From: Bradyrhizobium arachidis
GTDB lineage: Bacteria; Pseudomonadota; Alphaproteobacteria; Rhizobiales; Xanthobacteraceae
Direction: 5' to 3'
Assembly (NCBI RefSeq): GCF_024758505.1
Contig: NZ_CP077970.1
Coordinates: 1,984,001 to 2,048,000 of the forward strand
Length of the DNA: 64,000 bases
The position numbers and the translations under genes are program-made. The notes below the pieces were generated by a model. That model did not search any database, had not been told where the DNA came from, and saw only the letters and a program-made list of their open reading frames with translations. Every line of letters starts with the position of its first letter. Position 1 is the stretch's first letter. Shown one piece after another: positions 19,916 through 29,247 of this stretch.

Positions 19916-21961
19916 ATGGGTTTGTTAAAGGGGAACGATGGGCACGAGCAGTATAGACCCGGCTTGTTTTCCAATCTGAGATTTCGCGTCAAGATCGTGC
20001 TGGGCTTCGTTGTGGTGCTCGGTCTTTCGGCGGTGGGCATGAGCATCGCCTATCTAGGCTTCGAGCGCATCTCGATTGGTGTCGCCTCATACCACGACAT
20101 CGTTGTTGAGAGCGATGTAGCCCGCGACATCGACCGGGAGCTCACCGTCTATGCACTGCTGGCGCGCTACTATGCGGTAACCGGAAACGCCGCCGACGAG
20201 ACCGCCGTGCATGAGGCGCAGAGTGCGTTGGGCCAAGTCATGAAGAATGCCGAAGGCACAGTCAGCGCGGAGAATAGGCAAAAGTTCAAGGATATCTCTG
20301 CAAAGTCCGAGGAGTTCGGCAATCTGTTCGGGCGTGTCGTAAAGCTCAAGATCGACAATGACGAGATCGGCAAGCAGCTTCTGCGGCTTAGCAACTTCTT
20401 CCGAAATCGGCTCGAAGATCTCGCCGATTCGGCAGCACTCGAGGGCCAAGCTGATCTGCCGCCAGCAGTGAAGGAGCTCGCGAGCCAAATCGCAGCGGTG
20501 GCCACCAACATCAACACCTACTTTGTGCGGCAGGACCAGGCGATTGCCAACAGCGCCACCGCTCGTATGCACCTGATCAAGGACAATTTACCGGCGTTGA
20601 CCTCCAGCAATGAGAACCTGACCGCCAAGATCAAGGAGATTTCGTATCAGTTTAACACCTACCAGGCTTCGTTCGATAAATTCTTGCAGAACGTGGTTGC
20701 CGTTAACGACCTTGTGGTGAAAATGAACGACGCCGCGCGCGAGATCAGCCAAGACGGCAAGGCCATGAAGAATTCCCTGCTGGCCCAGCAACAACTCGTG
20801 TCGGCGCAGTCGCTGTCGGTCGCCAACGATACGAAGCGCTTTGTGACGTTGCTCGGACTCGTTGGTCTAGCGTTCGGCGCGATCTTGGCCTGGATGTTGG
20901 GCCAGGGCATCTCGCGACCAATAATCAGCATATGCCGAGCGATGCGCGAACTCGCCGGCGGCAATTTCGAAGTGGTGCTGCCCGGACTCGGCCGCAAGGA
21001 CGAAATCGGCGAGATGGCGAGCGCGGTGGAAGAGTTCAAGAAGCAGGCAGTGGCGAAGGCAGAGCGCGAGGCATCCGAACGTGAGGAGCAGAACAGGGCG
21101 ACCAACCGCACGCGCCGCGCTGAGCTACATCGCTTCGCCGATAGCTTCGAGGCCGCGGTGGGCGCCATCGTCTCCAACGTGTCGTCCTCGGCCAACCAAC
21201 TCGAGAGTGCCGCGGGCTCCCTGACCCGCACTGTCGAGACGACTCAGGACCTGTCCGGTCGTGTGGCGGGCGCCTCTGAAGAAGCCTCTACCAACGTGCA
21301 GTCGGTGGCCTCTGCCACCGAAGAACTCTCGGCCTCAGTGCGCGAGATCGGTCGCCAAGTCCTGGAATCTGCCCGCATCGCGAATGCCGCGGTGATGCAA
21401 GCTGAGGAGACGGACGTGCGGATAGGCAAGCTGTCGCGCGCTGCACAGCAGGTTGGCGAGGTCGTCAAGCTGATTACCGCGATCGCCGAGCAGACCAATC
21501 TCCTCGCGCTTAACGCTACCATCGAGGCGGCGCGCGCCGGCGATGCCGGCCGTGGCTTTGCTGTAGTCGCGACCGAGGTGAAGTCGCTCGCGAGCCAAAC
21601 TGCGAAGGCGACCGACGACATATCGTCGTACATTACCGACATGCAAGCAGCGACCCAAGAATCGGTTGGAGCGATCAAGGAAATCGGCGGGACCATCGGA
21701 CAGATCTCCCAAATTGCTTCCACGATTGCCGCCGCCGTCGAACAACAGAGCGCGGCGACTCAGGAAATCGCCCGAAACGTGCAAAACGTTGCGCACGGCA
21801 CCCAGGAAGTCGCTGCCAGTATTACGGATGTCAACCGCGGTGCCGGCGAAACCGGCGCGGCTTCTGCTGAGGTGCTGAATTCAGCGCAGATGCTGTCGGT
21901 GGAAAGTACGCGGCTGCGCGAGGAACTCGACCGCTTCATGGCCAATGTCCGCGCGGCGTAG
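19916..21961 (+). CDS. Methyl-accepting chemotaxis protein
   Basis: A 681-residue transmembrane chemoreceptor. A first membrane segment lies at about residues 25-48, followed by a long, mostly helical periplasmic sensing region of about 255 residues, a second membrane segment at about 303-325, a HAMP domain and a cytoplasmic signalling domain. The hairpin tip with [18 protein letters not shown] is the CheA/CheW contact. No C-terminal CheR-binding pentapeptide is visible. It is monocistronic and ends just before a strong hairpin terminator. Its ligand is unknown; closeness to the importer genes does not prove a link. Confidence 0.92.
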   Translation: MGLLKGNDGHEQYRPGLFSNLRFRVKIVLGFVVVLGLSAVGMSIAYLGFERISIGVASYHDIVVESDVARDIDRELTVYALLARYYAVTGNAADETAVHEAQSALGQVMKNAEGTVSAENRQKFKDISAKSEEFGNLFGRVVKLKIDNDEIGKQLLRLSNFFRNRLEDLADSAALEGQADLPPAVKELASQIAAVATNINTYFVRQDQAIANSATARMHLIKDNLPALTSSNENLTAKIKEISYQFNTYQASFDKFLQNVVAVNDLVVKMNDAAREISQDGKAMKNSLLAQQQLVSAQSLSVANDTKRFVTLLGLVGLAFGAILAWMLGQGISRPIISICRAMRELAGGNFEVVLPGLGRKDEIGEMASAVEEFKKQAVAKAEREASEREEQNRATNRTRRAELHRFADSFEAAVGAIVSNVSSSANQLESAAGSLTRTVETTQDLSGRVAGASEEASTNVQSVASATEELSASVREIGRQVLESARIANAAVMQAEETDVRIGKLSRAAQQVGEVVKLITAIAEQTNLLALNATIEAARAGDAGRGFAVVATEVKSLASQTAKATDDISSYITDMQAATQESVGAIKEIGGTIGQISQIASTIAAAVEQQSAATQEIARNVQNVAHGTQEVAASITDVNRGAGETGAASAEVLNSAQMLSVESTRLREELDRFMANVRAA

Positions 21962-21991
21962 GCCGCCAGTCCTTCTGTTTGCGCGACCACG

Positions 21992-22020
21992 ACGCGCGCT
22001 GGCTCGCGGCGCGCGTTTTT
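21992..22020 (+). terminator. Rho-independent terminator after the chemoreceptor gene
   Basis: An 8-bp stem ACGCGCGC / GCGCGCGT with a nine-base loop is followed by a T run, about 30 bp after the chemoreceptor stop codon. Confidence 0.75.
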
Positions 22021-22029
22021 GGCTCCTGC

Positions 22030-22345
22030 TTCAGCGAGCTGCCTTGACCTCCCGGCGGGGGCGCGGCAAGGATGTACTCGGTGTAGCCGTTCGGCTGCGT
22101 GCGGCCCTTGAACACGAGGTCGCAGACCGCCTGGAAGGCTGTGCATCGAACGAGGGTGCCATCGGCCAGTAGAGCGAATCGCCGGCGTTCTGCTTGTCGA
22201 CCACGGCGGCCATGCGCTTCAGCAATTCCATCACCTGGTCCTTGCTGACGACGCCGTGCTCCAGCCAGTTCGCGAGATGCCGGCTCGGGATGCGCAAAGT
22301 GGCGCGGTCTTCCATTAGGCCGACGTCGTGGATATCAGGCACCTT
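22030..22345 (-). pseudogene. Malate synthase G C-terminal fragment, frameshifted
   Basis: On the minus strand [35 protein letters not shown] and [15 protein letters not shown] reproduce the C-terminal domain of malate synthase G. After FDA the match continues in another frame as [19 protein letters not shown], showing an indel. Just upstream GVGC- - KVPD is likewise shifted by one base. The catalytic N-terminal three quarters are absent. This is a non-functional remnant of a glyoxylate-cycle gene. Confidence 0.85.
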
Positions 22346-23104
22346 AGGCAGCCAACGCCCTGGTGTGTGTCCAGCGCACGACGTAACCGAAAATGCCACG
22401 GAGCTTCCAGTACCTATACAACCCTCGGAGCTTTTTCTGCAATATTTGAGTATGGCGCGGGTACCGATGCGCCCTTTCAGGTGATGCACTGGCCGTGACT
22501 TAGCCAAGGTCGACAGCATGCGTAATAGCGCGAGCGCGCGCTCCGAGGCTCGGATCCGTTGTGTGCGTGGGAGCTGTGCGCTTCGATGAAGGGCTTTACG
22601 CAGTCAGAAATCCAATTTGCGGGTGGTGGTAGTTCGCTTTCGTGGTTGACGACGACGCCCGGCACTCGCTGAACCCATCCACCGTGAGTGCTCTGAATGG
22701 CTCACCGATGCGCAAATTGCTTAGACTTTGCATGGTCCTGAATATCAGGCGCTTGAGTAAGCGGGGAGGGGGCGTGGCATTGCCTGAAGAGCTCGAGGGC
22801 GTGCGACGCGCGAATAAAATCGGCGGCGTGATCTTTCCTTGGCTCATATGGTGCGTAAAAAACTCGCGAACGCTCGACTATGGTCCCCCGCCGACCTACC
22901 GTTGCAAGCGGAGAGCGGCTGAAGAGTACCGATGAGTTGAAGGCAAAAGAGCTCTGCTTTGACCTCACCCTCACGGTTTGACCGATGGCGCAGAAGGCTG
23001 CAAGTCTAAGGTAGCAAGTGCTCTGTCCAGCTCCCGCCGACGGGGAGCCGAATCGGCGGTAGAGACCACTTACTGTTGTATCAAGATGAATGAGGAGGCA
23101 TCCC
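22346..23104. other. Intergenic region, no gene recognised
   Basis: Several 60-160 codon frames are open on both strands, but none has a recognisable domain, good start signals or a coherent amino-acid pattern. Probably decayed sequence between the malate synthase fragment and the two-gene module at 23105. Confidence 0.4.
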
Positions 23105-23434
23105 ATGCACTTCAATCGGATTTTCGACAGCGATGGCAAGGGTTGGGAAGGCTTTCCAAGCAGGTCCTACGCCCGACTTGATCAGGTTGAGCCGGCAAAC
23201 CTTAAACAGGCCGACGAAGCGGTGTTCGCGCTTGATGCAATCGATGCAGCCTGGACCGAATTTGGCCATGGAAATGCATTCGATCTGAATATACCAGCGG
23301 CAATTGCGTCAAATATCAGCGATGTTTGGAAGCAATTGTTTGGGCCGCGGCCGCAGCGGCCGATTAACATACCGTTTGATCGCATGCCCGTGTATCGAAT
23401 AGAGGTTACATCGCGGCGCGGCGATTTGTTTTAG
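23105..23434 (+). CDS. Hypothetical protein, first gene of a two-gene module with an MBL-fold protein
   Basis: A 109-residue soluble, slightly acidic protein with no recognised family. It has a good ribosome-binding site (GAGGAGG) upstream of ATG 23105. Its stop is one base before the start of the metallo-beta-lactamase-fold gene, so the two are almost certainly co-translated. It may be a specificity, inhibitor or immunity partner of that enzyme; this is inference from pairing only. Confidence 0.65.
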   Translation: MHFNRIFDSDGKGWEGFPSRSYARLDQVEPANLKQADEAVFALDAIDAAWTEFGHGNAFDLNIPAAIASNISDVWKQLFGPRPQRPINIPFDRMPVYRIEVTSRRGDLF

Positions 23435-23435
23435 G

Positions 23436-24587
23436 ATGAACTTGTCTCATTCAACGAGCACGAGTGGTAATGAAATTGAATTGAGCGGAGTTGGTTCGGT
23501 TGAGGCGGACGTCTATGGTGCAATCCTCGCTGACCCGGTGCCTGCGTATCTGAGTTCGGTTAGGGTCCTGAGTGGAACGATCGCGCAATCTCTGTCGGCG
23601 ACGTTTGATGTCGATTGTTGGTCGGACGCGAGCGATCAAGATCTGGCCGATGCACTAGGTAAAATATCGAGCGTTGATACACTGGTCGTCTATGACATTG
23701 GCCAAGGCAGTGCCCTCGGGATTCTGGACGGCAACAACAGCGTCCAGGCGTTTTTCGATTTGGGGGCCGGCTCATATGGCAACAAGCACACGCGGCCAAA
23801 ACCTCTCCGCTTCTGTTGGGCGGCAGATCCTCCTGTAATTCTCTCCCATTGGGATACAGATCACTGGGCTGGCGAGCAGAACGATCCAGGCGCCCAACAA
23901 CGAACCTGGGTCGCGCCACGCCAGACCAAGTTACCTCCCACGCATCATCTGTTCGCTTCTAGGATCCTAAAGGCGGGCGGCACCCTGCTGATTTGGAACG
24001 CTGCCGCGGGAAGTACTCTGCAGACTAGCCTGGGTGGCGCGCAAACGCTTACGATTGGAAGATGTCACGGATCGACACGAAACGGGAGCGGAATTGCCTG
24101 CATGATTGAGAACGCGAATGATCAATGTGCATGGCTTTTGACCGGCGATGCCGGCTATTCAGAACTGGGTGTCAATCCGAGTTACAACCCGATATCGATC
24201 GTTGTCCCCCACCACGGCTCGGACATGACGCACCTGGGTTCTCCTCCCAATAAGCCGGTCAATTCCTACGGTCGACTGCTCTACAGTTTTGGGCGGGGCA
24301 ACAAGCATGGGCGAACGAAGGTAACTCATCCAACGAGCAACGCCGTAAACGACCATCAGTCGAAGAGCTGGGATCACGGGGCATGGCTGAGCACGGGAAT
24401 AGCGACTTGCGTCGCGGGTAATGACGTTCTTGCAACTGCCGAAAACCCAACTATCGCGGGCGCTGCGGGGCGTCATTTAGAAAGCGCTGCTGCCGGGTGG
24501 CTGACGGCGCCCGTCGTTCCCTATTCGGGGCTGCCACATGGGAAGGGGAAGTTGGCCGGCTGTACCACGGACATTCAGCAATCCTAA
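23436..24587 (+). CDS. Metallo-beta-lactamase-fold hydrolase (ComEC-like type)
   Basis: A 383-residue protein. Residues about 80-290 have the metallo-beta-lactamase fold: metal motif LSHWDTDHWAG (HxDxDH-like), then LLTGDAGYSE and VVPHHGSDM, which are arranged as in the extracellular nuclease-like domain of ComEC/Rec2. There is an N-terminal extension of about 75 residues and a C-terminal extension of about 90. No signal peptide or membrane segment is seen, so it is probably cytoplasmic, unlike ComEC. It is paired with a small protein gene and lies beside a dGTPase and a Wadjet operon, suggesting a defence role, which is inference. Confidence 0.8.
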   Translation: MNLSHSTSTSGNEIELSGVGSVEADVYGAILADPVPAYLSSVRVLSGTIAQSLSATFDVDCWSDASDQDLADALGKISSVDTLVVYDIGQGSALGILDGNNSVQAFFDLGAGSYGNKHTRPKPLRFCWAADPPVILSHWDTDHWAGEQNDPGAQQRTWVAPRQTKLPPTHHLFASRILKAGGTLLIWNAAAGSTLQTSLGGAQTLTIGRCHGSTRNGSGIACMIENANDQCAWLLTGDAGYSELGVNPSYNPISIVVPHHGSDMTHLGSPPNKPVNSYGRLLYSFGRGNKHGRTKVTHPTSNAVNDHQSKSWDHGAWLSTGIATCVAGNDVLATAENPTIAGAAGRHLESAAAGWLTAPVVPYSGLPHGKGKLAGCTTDIQQS

Positions 24588-24689
24588 ATTCCAGGCAACG
24601 CATTGCTCGGGAAACAGATGGCCATTCCCCGGGCGTTTGGTCAGATTGGATGGGCAGTAGCGGACGGGCTCAAGTGGTGCCCGGGACGA

Positions 24690-25991
24690 CTACCTAACTA
24701 TTGGATCAAGCACCGAGCCGCTAGCGATGCCGTGCAAGCGTCCGTGCAGGGCGACGGCTTCGCCTTCCGTAAGACTAGCTATGCAATCCGATACGAACCG
24801 GGCCGGCTTTGGCCGGCCATCGATATCCCACAAGTATCGCAGCCGATTGGGCAGGTACTTTGGAGGTTCCTTCTGAGAGTCAGTGTGGACACACTCGAAA
24901 AGCGTCTCCAGAATTCGCTCTTGCCCCTTCTGTTGCGCAGCCAATGCTGGATTACTGATGATGTAATCGCGGGTGATCTGCTTCAGAATGAGAACTTCGT
25001 CAGCTTCGTCCTCTGCGATCGCCACGCACTTCCCCATTGCATCGGGCTCCGTCAACCGCGCTGCCCCAATATAACGTCCTATCAATCTAGACGTCATAGT
25101 TCTGAGTTGCTGACGCTGGTGAAGTGAACCGTCGTAGGGTTCATTGATGAGTTGCGGAAATGACCCCCTCAGGAACGAGTTCAGATTTCGAAAGGCATCG
25201 CGTAGCCGTCCTTCAGCGTCCATCGGCTTACCGTACCAGCTCTCGAGCGCGCGCCTGAGGATTTGATCGCTCTGGTCTCCTTCGAGGATGCGATGCCAAG
25301 GAAGTACACCGCACCGGTGGAAGTCCTCAAGGTCGTGTACCGAATAGGCGATGTCATCCGCCCAATCCATCAGGTCAGCCTCCGCGGTCTTCGCCGAATG
25401 CTGAAACAGCTCCCGTGCGAACTCGAAATCCTCCTTTTCGCTATCGTACGCACCCCATTTTTTGCTGCGGCTGGGCTCCTTCGCATTGCGAAGCCACGGG
25501 TACTTGAGACAGGCGGCGAGTGCGGCCCTGGTTAGATCCAAGCCCGTGCACTCTACAAACCGCACAGCGAGTTTCGTCAGAATGCGAAAGGACTGAGCAT
25601 TGCCCTCGAAGCCGTTATCGTCCCCATGCTTGCGGACGAGAACATCCAGCAGGTGTTCACCAACGTGACCAAAGGGCGGATGACCTAAATCGTGGGCCAA
25701 GCACGACGCTTCAACCACTTCAGGATTAAGCCCCACTCGGTCGGCTAGATCCGGCTGTTCACGGACGCAGTTTTGTGCCAAACGGCGGCCGACTTGGGCC
25801 ACCTTGATCGTATGCTGCTGTCTCGTGTGGAATACATCGGCTTCCCCGGCCCGAACGATCTGAGTGATTCCAGAGAGCCGACGGAACGCGGACGAATACA
25901 GGATGCGATCCCGATCTCGTTCGAACTCCGCGCGTTGATCTTGCTTTACGGCCCGATAGCGGCGCCGCATCCGGTCGGAATCAGTCCACAC
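24690..25991 (-). CDS. dgt: dGTPase-like HD-domain dNTP triphosphohydrolase
   Basis: A 433-residue HD-superfamily enzyme that cleaves dGTP or other dNTPs to nucleoside and triphosphate. Visible motifs are RDRILYSSAFRRL, the first metal His in RQQHTIKVAQ, the HD pair in CLAHDLGHPPFGHVGE, and a later Asp in DWADDIAYSVHDLED. This is the type sometimes used as anti-phage dNTP depletion enzymes, but housekeeping copies are also common. It starts 11 bp after a small gene on the same strand and is surrounded by defence genes. The internal length and motif set look intact. Confidence 0.88.
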   Translation of the reverse strand: MWTDSDRMRRRYRAVKQDQRAEFERDRDRILYSSAFRRLSGITQIVRAGEADVFHTRQQHTIKVAQVGRRLAQNCVREQPDLADRVGLNPEVVEASCLAHDLGHPPFGHVGEHLLDVLVRKHGDDNGFEGNAQSFRILTKLAVRFVECTGLDLTRAALAACLKYPWLRNAKEPSRSKKWGAYDSEKEDFEFARELFQHSAKTAEADLMDWADDIAYSVHDLEDFHRCGVLPWHRILEGDQSDQILRRALESWYGKPMDAEGRLRDAFRNLNSFLRGSFPQLINEPYDGSLHQRQQLRTMTSRLIGRYIGAARLTEPDAMGKCVAIAEDEADEVLILKQITRDYIISNPALAAQQKGQERILETLFECVHTDSQKEPPKYLPNRLRYLWDIDGRPKPARFVSDCIASLTEGEAVALHGRLHGIASGSVLDPIVR

Positions 25992-26002
25992 GAGTGCTAG
26001 AA

Positions 26003-26278
26003 CTAAGCTGCGACGCGCGGCCGCTGGAGGCGCAGCTTGGCTCCAAGATCCAAGTCGCCCCTATCCAAAGCAATTTGGATAGCACGCTGAATGGCATAGG
26101 GATGGTGACCTTGTGCCACCAAGGCCTTCGCGAGCGTGAGAGCGTCGATGCCCGCCTCGTGCTTGCCGACCTCTTCGACGAGTTCCTTCGGATCAAGGGC
26201 CCGATTAGATGTGTTCTCGAACACGGGGGACATGGGCTCACCCTCATACGCAGCTGGCTGAACTTTTCTATCGCTCAT
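26003..26278 (-). CDS. Small hypothetical protein upstream of the dGTPase gene
   Basis: A 91-residue protein from the ATG at 26278 (MSDRKVQPAAYEGEPMSP). The middle part is helical and Ala/Leu/Asp-rich (DPKELVEEVGKHEAGIDALT). No family recognised. It ends 11 bp before the dGTPase start and is probably co-transcribed. The open frame extends upstream to 26368, but the extra residues look non-coding. Confidence 0.6.
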   Translation of the reverse strand: MSDRKVQPAAYEGEPMSPVFENTSNRALDPKELVEEVGKHEAGIDALTLAKALVAQGHHPYAIQRAIQIALDRGDLDLGAKLRLQRPRVAA

Positions 26279-27077
26279 TCGGTCTGATTTGGCAAATCGA
26301 TGTTGCCACACACAATGTCCTAGAACGTTAACTGGTCCCAATTCCGACCCATCACAGTGTCGGTACACAGCGCCTGCCGGCGGATAAAAATAAAAATTAC
26401 CAAGCGAAATCAGTGACTTAATTTTTATCTAGTCCCTTTGGGATCGAGTTCCCGAAGCGCGTGCAGCGTATGAATCTCCCGCATCATAGGGGCCTTCTTT
26501 AGGGGCCTTCTGGCACTTCGCGGCGGTGGTTCTGGAACGTCCGAGATCATGCTGCTCTTTGATGTCGGCGGATACAGTCCAAGTCCGTCGGCATACATTC
26601 CTGGCTTCAGGTTCTGTCTGATCTTGAGTGTGGTGAGCACCCGTATGCGAGCCATTTCAAAACTTTCGCGTCATATCTGAGCCCATATCGAGAGCTGGAT
26701 TCAGTCGACGGGCGAAGATGTTGAGGGGTATGAATATCCGCTTGTGACCCCGCGCGACCAAAGGGAGCGAAGATCGGGGGATGCGGATTTTGTTCCTGCT
26801 GGGTGCCAGGGCGGGGCCTTCGTACCCCAACCCAACAAAAACGATATGTCGCGCAAGCCATACAAAACATCGGCGCGAGGGACGGAAGCCGGCAGGCGCA
26901 GACCCGGCATCCCGTTGAGGATTTGAGGGGCTCGGTTCTCGACAGCCGGTCCGGCAGAGCCGGGCGCGCCGAAAGGCATCTTGCTGTATTTGTTGTTTTT
27001 ATTCACACTCGCCCTCATAGGTTGCGGGAATAATCCTTTCGCGTCTGCCCGCGGATGTGCCTAATCGGGGACGGTCC
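26279..27077. other. Intergenic region with integrase remnant
   Basis: Apart from the integrase fragment annotated at 26425-26655, no gene is visible. Around 26380-26430 the sequence is AT-rich. The part from 26800 to 27077 presumably holds the Wadjet promoter, but no clear elements were fixed. Confidence 0.4.
26425..26655 (-). pseudogene. Tyrosine-type integrase N-terminal remnant
   Basis: A 76-codon frame begins MARIRVLTTLKIRQNLKPG and continues MYADGLGLY, the arm-binding N-terminus of phage-type tyrosine integrases (DUF4102-like, usual wording PGRYADGGGLYL). After that match the sequence diverges and stops, so the catalytic domain is missing. It is evidence of past site-specific integration in this accessory region. 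Confidence 0.6.
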
Positions 27078-28529
27078 ATGACCGGGGAAGAAGCCTACGA
27101 AGCGCGCTCTCGAATATTTGGCGGTTTACCGCCGGACATCTTTCGCATTTTTTCTGGGGAGGCGCGTTGGTTCTACGCCGACCTTTTGGAGCACATCGAC
27201 CGCGATGTTTTCGGAGATATTCCGGGCGTCGTTTCGCGACAAGAAATGACCCAGGCGATTCGGGAATTTATCGACCGTCAGGGGCGCAATGTTCAACTTG
27301 ACGAAGAGGCTCCGTATGCGCCCGCAGCGGAGACCGCAGATACCAAGGCCATCGTCGCGTACCGGCGGCTTCTCGACACGGGGTGGCTAACCGAATTTCG
27401 GGACCGCTACCGCCGCGTTGTCGATATGAATGCCAACGGACGCCTTATTCTGACAACCCTACTCGAAATCAAAGCAGGACGAACGCGCTCCTATGGCGGT
27501 GAAGTCTTGCAAGTTCTGTTGCAGCTCGAAGGAGCCGATAAAGATCCTGAGAACAGGTCAGAGGCCGTCCGTAACGCGGAGCGGTCAGCCAAGTCCTTTA
27601 TGCATCACTTGCGCTCGATCTCGAGTGCGATACGGCAAATTGAAGAAGAGCTGATCGGCCAGACCGATATGCGGACTCTGTTCAGGAAGTTCTTTGACGA
27701 TTTCGTCGAGCATTTCCTGATCTCAGATTTCAAGCGGCTGAAGAGCACGACCAATCCGTTCCGGTTCAGACGCAAGATCATCGACACGGCGGAGGGCATC
27801 CTTGCCAACGAGATAAGGATGTCTGTCCTCTCCGAAGCCTACGTCAAGGAGGGGCGCGGTGAAAGTGTTGAAGACGCGTATGCGCTAATTGCTCAGGAAT
27901 TGCGCAACGTGATCTCGGTATTTGACCGGATCGGAGACTATCTCGAAATTATCGAGGCCACGAACCAGCGGCTTGAACGACGCATTTCCAATACTCTGCG
28001 GTTCATGGATCGCATTGCAGAGACGAAGACCGAACGTGTGATCGAGGCATTAGCCAAGCTCGGCGATCTGGCTAGTCCCTCCTCGCTCGAGCTATCCATT
28101 CCGCATAACCTTCTTCCGGAACAAGCGGTGATCGGTAGGGAAGACCTCTATCAACACAAACGTGGGCGGGAAGTCGTAAAACCCCAAAAAATCCGGCGCG
28201 AAGCACCAGATCCAGCATTTCTCGCCTATCGTGCGGCGCTTGATGCCTACCGGGGCCGCACGGCAATCACGGCCGCCAAGATGGCGACCTATCTCGAAAC
28301 CGCGTTTGGCGAGCGACAGGAGGTGCAAGCGGCCGACATGCCTCTTTCGTCGTTAGACGATTTCTTCATTTTCGAGCGGCTCCGTACCTTGCAGCAGATC
28401 GGCGACGGCGCCCTGGCGCGGCGTTACGCGATCGAAATCAAGTCCACACAATTCGAGAATGAGTGGATCTCGTGTCCCGACTTCGTCATTCGTCGCGTGG
28501 GAAAGGTAGCGTCGCATGCTGGAGCTTGA
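27078..28529 (+). CDS. jetA: Wadjet defence system subunit JetA
   Basis: The kleisin-like subunit of the Wadjet SMC complex, which detects and cleaves small circular DNA. The 483-residue protein has the JetA wording near its start (RIFGGLPPDIFRIFSGEA, then YADLLEHIDRDVFG) and long helical segments. It looks unlike the DUF3375-type JetA of type I systems, so a type II or III Wadjet is likely, though typing is tentative. I prefer ATG 27078 (MTGEEAYEARS) to the GTG at 27057. Its end overlaps jetB by 14 bp, indicating coupled translation. Confidence 0.85.
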   Translation: MTGEEAYEARSRIFGGLPPDIFRIFSGEARWFYADLLEHIDRDVFGDIPGVVSRQEMTQAIREFIDRQGRNVQLDEEAPYAPAAETADTKAIVAYRRLLDTGWLTEFRDRYRRVVDMNANGRLILTTLLEIKAGRTRSYGGEVLQVLLQLEGADKDPENRSEAVRNAERSAKSFMHHLRSISSAIRQIEEELIGQTDMRTLFRKFFDDFVEHFLISDFKRLKSTTNPFRFRRKIIDTAEGILANEIRMSVLSEAYVKEGRGESVEDAYALIAQELRNVISVFDRIGDYLEIIEATNQRLERRISNTLRFMDRIAETKTERVIEALAKLGDLASPSSLELSIPHNLLPEQAVIGREDLYQHKRGREVVKPQKIRREAPDPAFLAYRAALDAYRGRTAITAAKMATYLETAFGERQEVQAADMPLSSLDDFFIFERLRTLQQIGDGALARRYAIEIKSTQFENEWISCPDFVIRRVGKVASHAGA

Positions 28530-29247
28530 CGAACTTCGTGACCTTCTCGAAGGTCGGCGGGGCAACCCGCCCGTCGAGAAGGTCGATGTTGAGACCGCGA
28601 TTCAAGCGCTCCTTGCCCATCAGATCATTTATCCGGATACAAGCCTGCTTCGGCGAGAAATCTACGACCTCATTCGCCGTCACAGCACATTTTTCGAGCG
28701 GTACTTCGGCGCGATGGGGGTTGGCATTGTCATTGAGCCGCCGACCGGAATGATCGCGCTGGTCCGGGGCCAGAACCGGTACGGCTGGCAATTCTCGCGT
28801 CTCAAGAAAGACGAGACGCTTGTCCTGCTTGCACTGCGCGTCACCTATGACGAGGGCTTGCGCGCGGGCCTTATGGACGAAGTCGGTCGGGTTGAGACCA
28901 ACACCGACGAAATATTCGACCGAATCCGGACGCTTGCAAAGGCCGATCCGCCCATTGAGTCCCGGCTGGAGGAAATCCTGAAGTTGTTGCGGCGGCGAGG
29001 AGCTGTTCTGTTGCATGATGCGGACCGCGTCGAGCGGCTTACCCCGGTTACGGTCCTCCCTGGCATAGGTATTCTTGTCGATGATGTCTTTACCGCCTCT
29101 GTTGTAAAGTGGGTTGAGCTGGGAGCGCCTGAAGAGTTCCTTGCCTGGAGTGCGCGTGAGCGTGACTCAGCTGTCGTGCCGGATAAGGCTGGACCGTCAT
29201 CGCAACGGCAACGCCTCGATCCAGACGAGGTGTCTTCTGATGTATGA
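28516..29247 (+). CDS. jetB: Wadjet defence system subunit JetB (DUF4194-like)
   Basis: A 243-residue winged-helix, KITE-like subunit of the Wadjet complex. DUF4194-like wording includes TSLLRREIYDLIRRHSTFFERYF and later LVLLALRVTYDEGL. It starts within the 3' end of jetA and overlaps jetC by eight bases. Together with JetA it bridges the JetC ATPase heads. Identification rests on sequence wording plus the exact jetA-B-C-D order. Confidence 0.85.
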   Translation: MLELDELRDLLEGRRGNPPVEKVDVETAIQALLAHQIIYPDTSLLRREIYDLIRRHSTFFERYFGAMGVGIVIEPPTGMIALVRGQNRYGWQFSRLKKDETLVLLALRVTYDEGLRAGLMDEVGRVETNTDEIFDRIRTLAKADPPIESRLEEILKLLRRRGAVLLHDADRVERLTPVTVLPGIGILVDDVFTASVVKWVELGAPEEFLAWSARERDSAVVPDKAGPSSQRQRLDPDEVSSDV

